A program made the translations under genes and the position numbers. From positions 306,521 through 370,520 of the forward strand of contig NZ_SDHW01000005.1 of NCBI RefSeq assembly GCF_004118265.1: 64,000 nucleotides of DNA, in the 5' to 3' direction. The DNA is from Lacibacter luteus. GTDB lineage: Bacteria > Bacteroidota > Bacteroidia > Chitinophagales > Chitinophagaceae. Positions 63,601 to 64,000 of the stretch are shown in pieces (the stretch's first letter is position 1; each line of letters opens with the position of its first letter). The notes beneath the pieces are model-generated. The model was not told where the DNA came from. It saw only the letters and a list, made by a program, of their open reading frames with translations, and did no database searches.

Positions 63601-64000
63601 ACCGTAACAGATAACACTGCACCAGAGTTAACAGTACCTGCAGATGCAGCCGTATCCTGTGATAATGTACCGGCAGTTGGAACAGCCACAGCCACTGATA
63701 AATGTGATGCTGCACCGAAGGTGACCTATCTTGGAGAAGAACGCATCAACGGTAACTGTGCAGGTAATTACAAACTGATCCGTAGCTGGAAGGCAGAAGA
63801 TGCATGTGGTAACAGTGTTACAAAAACACAAACCATCACGGTAACAGATAATACTGCACCAGAGTTAACCGTGCCTGCAGATGCAGCCGCATCCTGTGAT
63901 AATGTACCGGCAGCAGGAACAGCCACAGCCACTGATAAATGTGATGCTGCACCGAAGGTGACTTATCTTGGTGAAACAAGAGTAGATGGTAACTGTGCAG
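60667..64000 (+). CDS. Giant SdrD-B/HYR repeat surface protein, N-terminal part (runs off the window)
   Basis: Open from the ATG at 60667 through the window end (1111 codons), so the C-terminus is unknown. A signal peptide ends near residue 41 (...GGIPVTAQ). Residues about 42-220 form a jelly-roll/carbohydrate-binding-like domain. Six SdrD-B-like domains follow: one diverged (about 223-338) and five of exactly 112 residues (336 bp each; 61681, 62017, 62353, 62689, 63025 onward), each with a calcium-binding-like loop DLNxNGVQDAGEPG. Repeats 2-4 form one near-identical set and 5-6 another (they differ by one base). HYR-like 79-residue repeats with Cys follow from about 63400. Such proteins act as adhesins or cell-surface stalks. 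Confidence 0.85.
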   Translation, partial: MRKESSLHQQGSFLTKVSNFFKLVLLLCSTFFFGGIPVTAQIACTNNLLGNYSGFELTPGTANFGTSPYTALPGTDLRIINSGSFASGVGQVLTNTSGVPGAVALSPHSGNQMLVAHPKSNNDRLWFQNITVVPGYTYTFCFWAANIKANPPSMSLDIYMNGTKVTSGSINYGSWTQVCGSYTVPAGVTTIQIAITDPLAGSDGAAGKSHFIAVDDLCLQRTTTLTLSNLVWEDVNNNGLKDASESGVAGVTVNLYNSSGTLIATTVTDTNGLYQFTGLAAGTYSVGIVLPSGYVKSDVGTTSIATDDQNDGNAVVSGEVKTDPFTLTNSSTNIDFGIYKTACLGDFVWNDLNANGVQDAGEPGISGVTVTLSKPDGTTATTTTDANGAYSFCGLAPGTYSVSFATPSGYTATGSNVGGDDAKDSDPVGGTVTGIVLTSGETNNSIDAGYYKTACLGDFVWNDLNANGVQDAGEPGIAGVTVTLSKPDGTTATTTTNANGAYSFCDLAPGTYSVSFATPSGYTATGSNVGGDDAKDSDPVGGTVTGIVLTSGETNNSIDAGYYKTACLGDFVWNDLNANGVQDAGEPGIAGVTVTLSKPDGTTATTTTNANGAYSFCGLAPGTYSVSFATPSGYTATGSNVGGDDAKDSDPVGGTVTGIVLTSGETNNSIDAGYYKTACLGDFVWNDLNGNGVQDAGEPGIAGVTVTLTKPDGTTTTTTTDANGAYSFCGLAPGTYSVSFATPSGYAPTGSNLGGNDAKDSDPVGGTVTGITLASGETNNTIDAGYYKTACLGDFVWNDLNGNGVQDAGEPGIAGVTVTLTKPDGTTTTTTTDANGAYSFCGLAPGTYSVSFATPSGYAPTGSNLGGNDAKDSDPVGGTVTGITLASGETNNTIDAGYTFICTKPVLYNNGKPLPENITVECTAPAAETLTASDNCGNVPVDFKEQITPGDCANKYIVTRTWTATNSQGQTTTHTQTITVTDNTAPELTVPADAAVSCDNVPAVGTATATDKCDAAPKVTYLGEERINGNCAGNYKLIRSWKAEDACGNSVTKTQTITVTDNTAPELTVPADAAASCDNVPAAGTATATDKCDAAPKVTYLGETRVDGNCA
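61681..63360 (+). repeat. Five tandem 336-bp SdrD-B repeats
   Basis: Units start at 61681, 62017, 62353, 62689 and 63025, all in frame. Units 1-3 differ by only a handful of bases; units 4 and 5 differ by a single base (AACAAT / AATAAT near their ends). The near-identity points to very recent expansion or gene conversion. Confidence 0.95.
63604..64000 (+). repeat. 237-bp HYR-like tandem repeats (start of array)
   Basis: GTAACAGATAA...GCACCAGAGTTAAC...GCAGATGCAGCCG at 63604 recurs at 63841, 237 bp (79 codons) later, with few differences. The array continues past the window. Confidence 0.85.

Noticed and set aside
1..64000. CRISPR arrays, transposase, integrase or phage genes
   Set aside because: No spaced direct repeats of CRISPR type and no transposase- or integrase-like protein were found; repeats present are palindromic elements or coding tandem repeats.

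Overview
The window looks like the chromosome of a Bacteroidota bacterium, most likely of the Chitinophagaceae type (inference, no search was run). The evidence is: TAnnTTTG-type -7 promoter boxes upstream of many genes, few obvious Shine-Dalgarno sites, a type IX secretion (T9SS) C-terminal sorting domain on a very large pectate-lyase-like protein, eukaryote-like class Ia ribonucleotide reductase, a TonB-dependent receptor, and many Bacteroidota-style secreted proteins of unknown function. No phage, insertion sequence, CRISPR array or integrase gene was seen.

Layout. 0-8.2 kb: secreted GH3 glycosidase with a PA14 insert, an MTHFR-like protein, an MFS exporter lying between two copies of a diverged ~100 bp direct repeat, a DHFR/RibD-like reductase, then a small accessory patch of short unknown genes separated by palindromic and direct repeats. 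8.3-17.4 kb: a 'cobalamin' neighbourhood. The class Ia ribonucleotide reductase genes nrdB and nrdA lie downstream of a minus-strand B12 riboswitch (~11950-12200). Next come an NRAMP-related metal transporter and an operon for B12-dependent ethanolamine breakdown (eat-eutB-eutC). 17.4-23.6 kb: a D-threonine aldolase/D-serine dehydratase-like enzyme and the 1644-residue T9SS cargo protein. 23.7-28.6 kb: a four-gene potassium operon (KdpD-like kinase, KdpE-like regulator, Kup transporter, outer-membrane barrel). 28.6-30.6 kb: a frameshifted lipoprotein gene and a secreted Pro/Thr-linker protein. 30.7-34.3 kb: thrS-infC-rpmI-rplT. 34.5-47 kb: arginine decarboxylase, envelope proteins, Hsp20, a bacilliredoxin, the RNase P RNA gene, DinB, a subtilisin-like protease, an ALDH7-type dehydrogenase and a TonB receptor. 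47-59.7 kb: topA, a DGC-domain protein, a decaying parDE relict, kdsC, a UbiA-family prenyltransferase, maf, an OsmC protein, lipA and a phosphodiester glycosidase-like protein. 59.7-64 kb: a degenerate tRNA-Pro, about 0.85 kb of AT-rich sequence without genes, and the 5' part of a giant SdrD-B/HYR-repeat surface protein that leaves the window.

How the genes connect. The B12 riboswitch predicts that class I ribonucleotide reductase is turned down when cobalamin is plentiful, which only makes sense if a B12-dependent class II enzyme exists elsewhere; the adjacent B12-requiring ethanolamine ammonia-lyase fits a B12-using lifestyle. The K+ operon puts a Kdp-type two-component system with Kup instead of the KdpFABC pump. 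The envelope genes (GH3, pectate-lyase-like T9SS cargo, TonB receptor, S8 protease, repeat adhesin) suggest a polysaccharide-using, surface-active bacterium.

The best leads for new biology are the riboswitch-nrdBA arrangement, the Kdp-Kup-barrel operon, the near-identical repeats of the terminal adhesin, the small-gene patch with its interspersed repeats, and several decayed or duplicated elements that ORF callers miss (parDE relict, tRNA-Pro relict, frameshifted lipoprotein).
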